DNA of 22,186 nt from an uncultured Muribaculaceae bacterium (lineage in GTDB: Bacteria > Bacteroidota > Bacteroidia > Bacteroidales > Muribaculaceae). The notes below the pieces were generated by a model that saw only the letters and a list, made by a program, of their open reading frames with translations, had not been told where the DNA came from and did no database searches. Both the position numbers and the translations under genes were made by a program. The stretch spans positions 1 to 22,186 of the forward strand of contig CAJUMI010000037.1 of NCBI GenBank assembly GCA_910587545.1. Direction: 5' to 3'. This document shows, one piece after another, positions 22,068 to 22,186 of the stretch; positions within the stretch are counted from its first letter, which is position 1; the number at the start of each line of letters is the position of its first letter.

Positions 22068-22186
22068 ATGATTCTTTTGCAATGAACAGAACTCTCCACT
22101 ACAAAAGTTTTTATAAGCTATATTCTCTATTTCAATGATTCGGTAAAATTTGAGGTTGTTCAGCCTTGTCTAAGCCGCTAACTGAG

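Noticed and set aside
1..22186. Mobile elements, CRISPR arrays, tRNA and rRNA genes
   Set aside because: No transposase or integrase, no regularly spaced repeats, and no tRNA cloverleaf or rRNA segment was seen on either strand by eye.

Overview
The window looks like a chromosomal segment of a gut Bacteroidales, most likely of the Muribaculaceae type. The clues are Bacteroidota promoters (TTG or TTTG, about 20 bases, then TAnnTTTG), no Shine-Dalgarno sites, a SIMPL protein, short lipoproteins, and secreted GH20, GH43 and sialate-esterase-like enzymes. The genus assignment is inference. No phage, insertion sequence, CRISPR array, tRNA or rRNA is visible.

Layout. Bases 1-146 hold the 3' end of gap and its terminator. 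Bases 147-575 carry no convincing gene but do carry a good promoter, a run of nested hairpins and a T-tract, which I read as a candidate structured RNA. Bases 576-4201 are a tight plus-strand run of five genes: an N-terminally anchored protein, a YidD-like protein, an SPFH-GYF protein, a four-helix membrane protein and a zinc-ribbon/TPR protein. This run resembles the SPFH plus zinc-ribbon membrane-stress modules of Firmicutes (YdjG/H/I-like) and is the best candidate here for a little-described system. Bases 4303-4477 hold the SRP (4.5S) RNA gene with its promoter and a bidirectional terminator.

Bases 4507-11541 are a minus-strand glycan-degradation block: an unusual esterase/glycosidase fusion (8866-11541), then a GH20 beta-hexosaminidase and a GH43 enzyme in one operon. 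All three have signal peptides. No SusC/SusD pair is present in the window.

Bases 11871-20069 are mainly housekeeping. On the minus strand lie dnaX, a lipoprotein-SIMPL pair, a small membrane protein and polA. On the plus strand lie trmD and a long-chain polyprenyl diphosphate synthase. The PolA proofreading domain seems to have lost key catalytic residues. Bases 20106-22186 hold a GtrA-family membrane protein with a textbook promoter, an AT-rich lipoprotein and a sugar-phosphate-type nucleotidyltransferase.

Starts were often moved inward from the longest reading frame, to the first Met that gives a signal peptide or the conserved family N-terminus.
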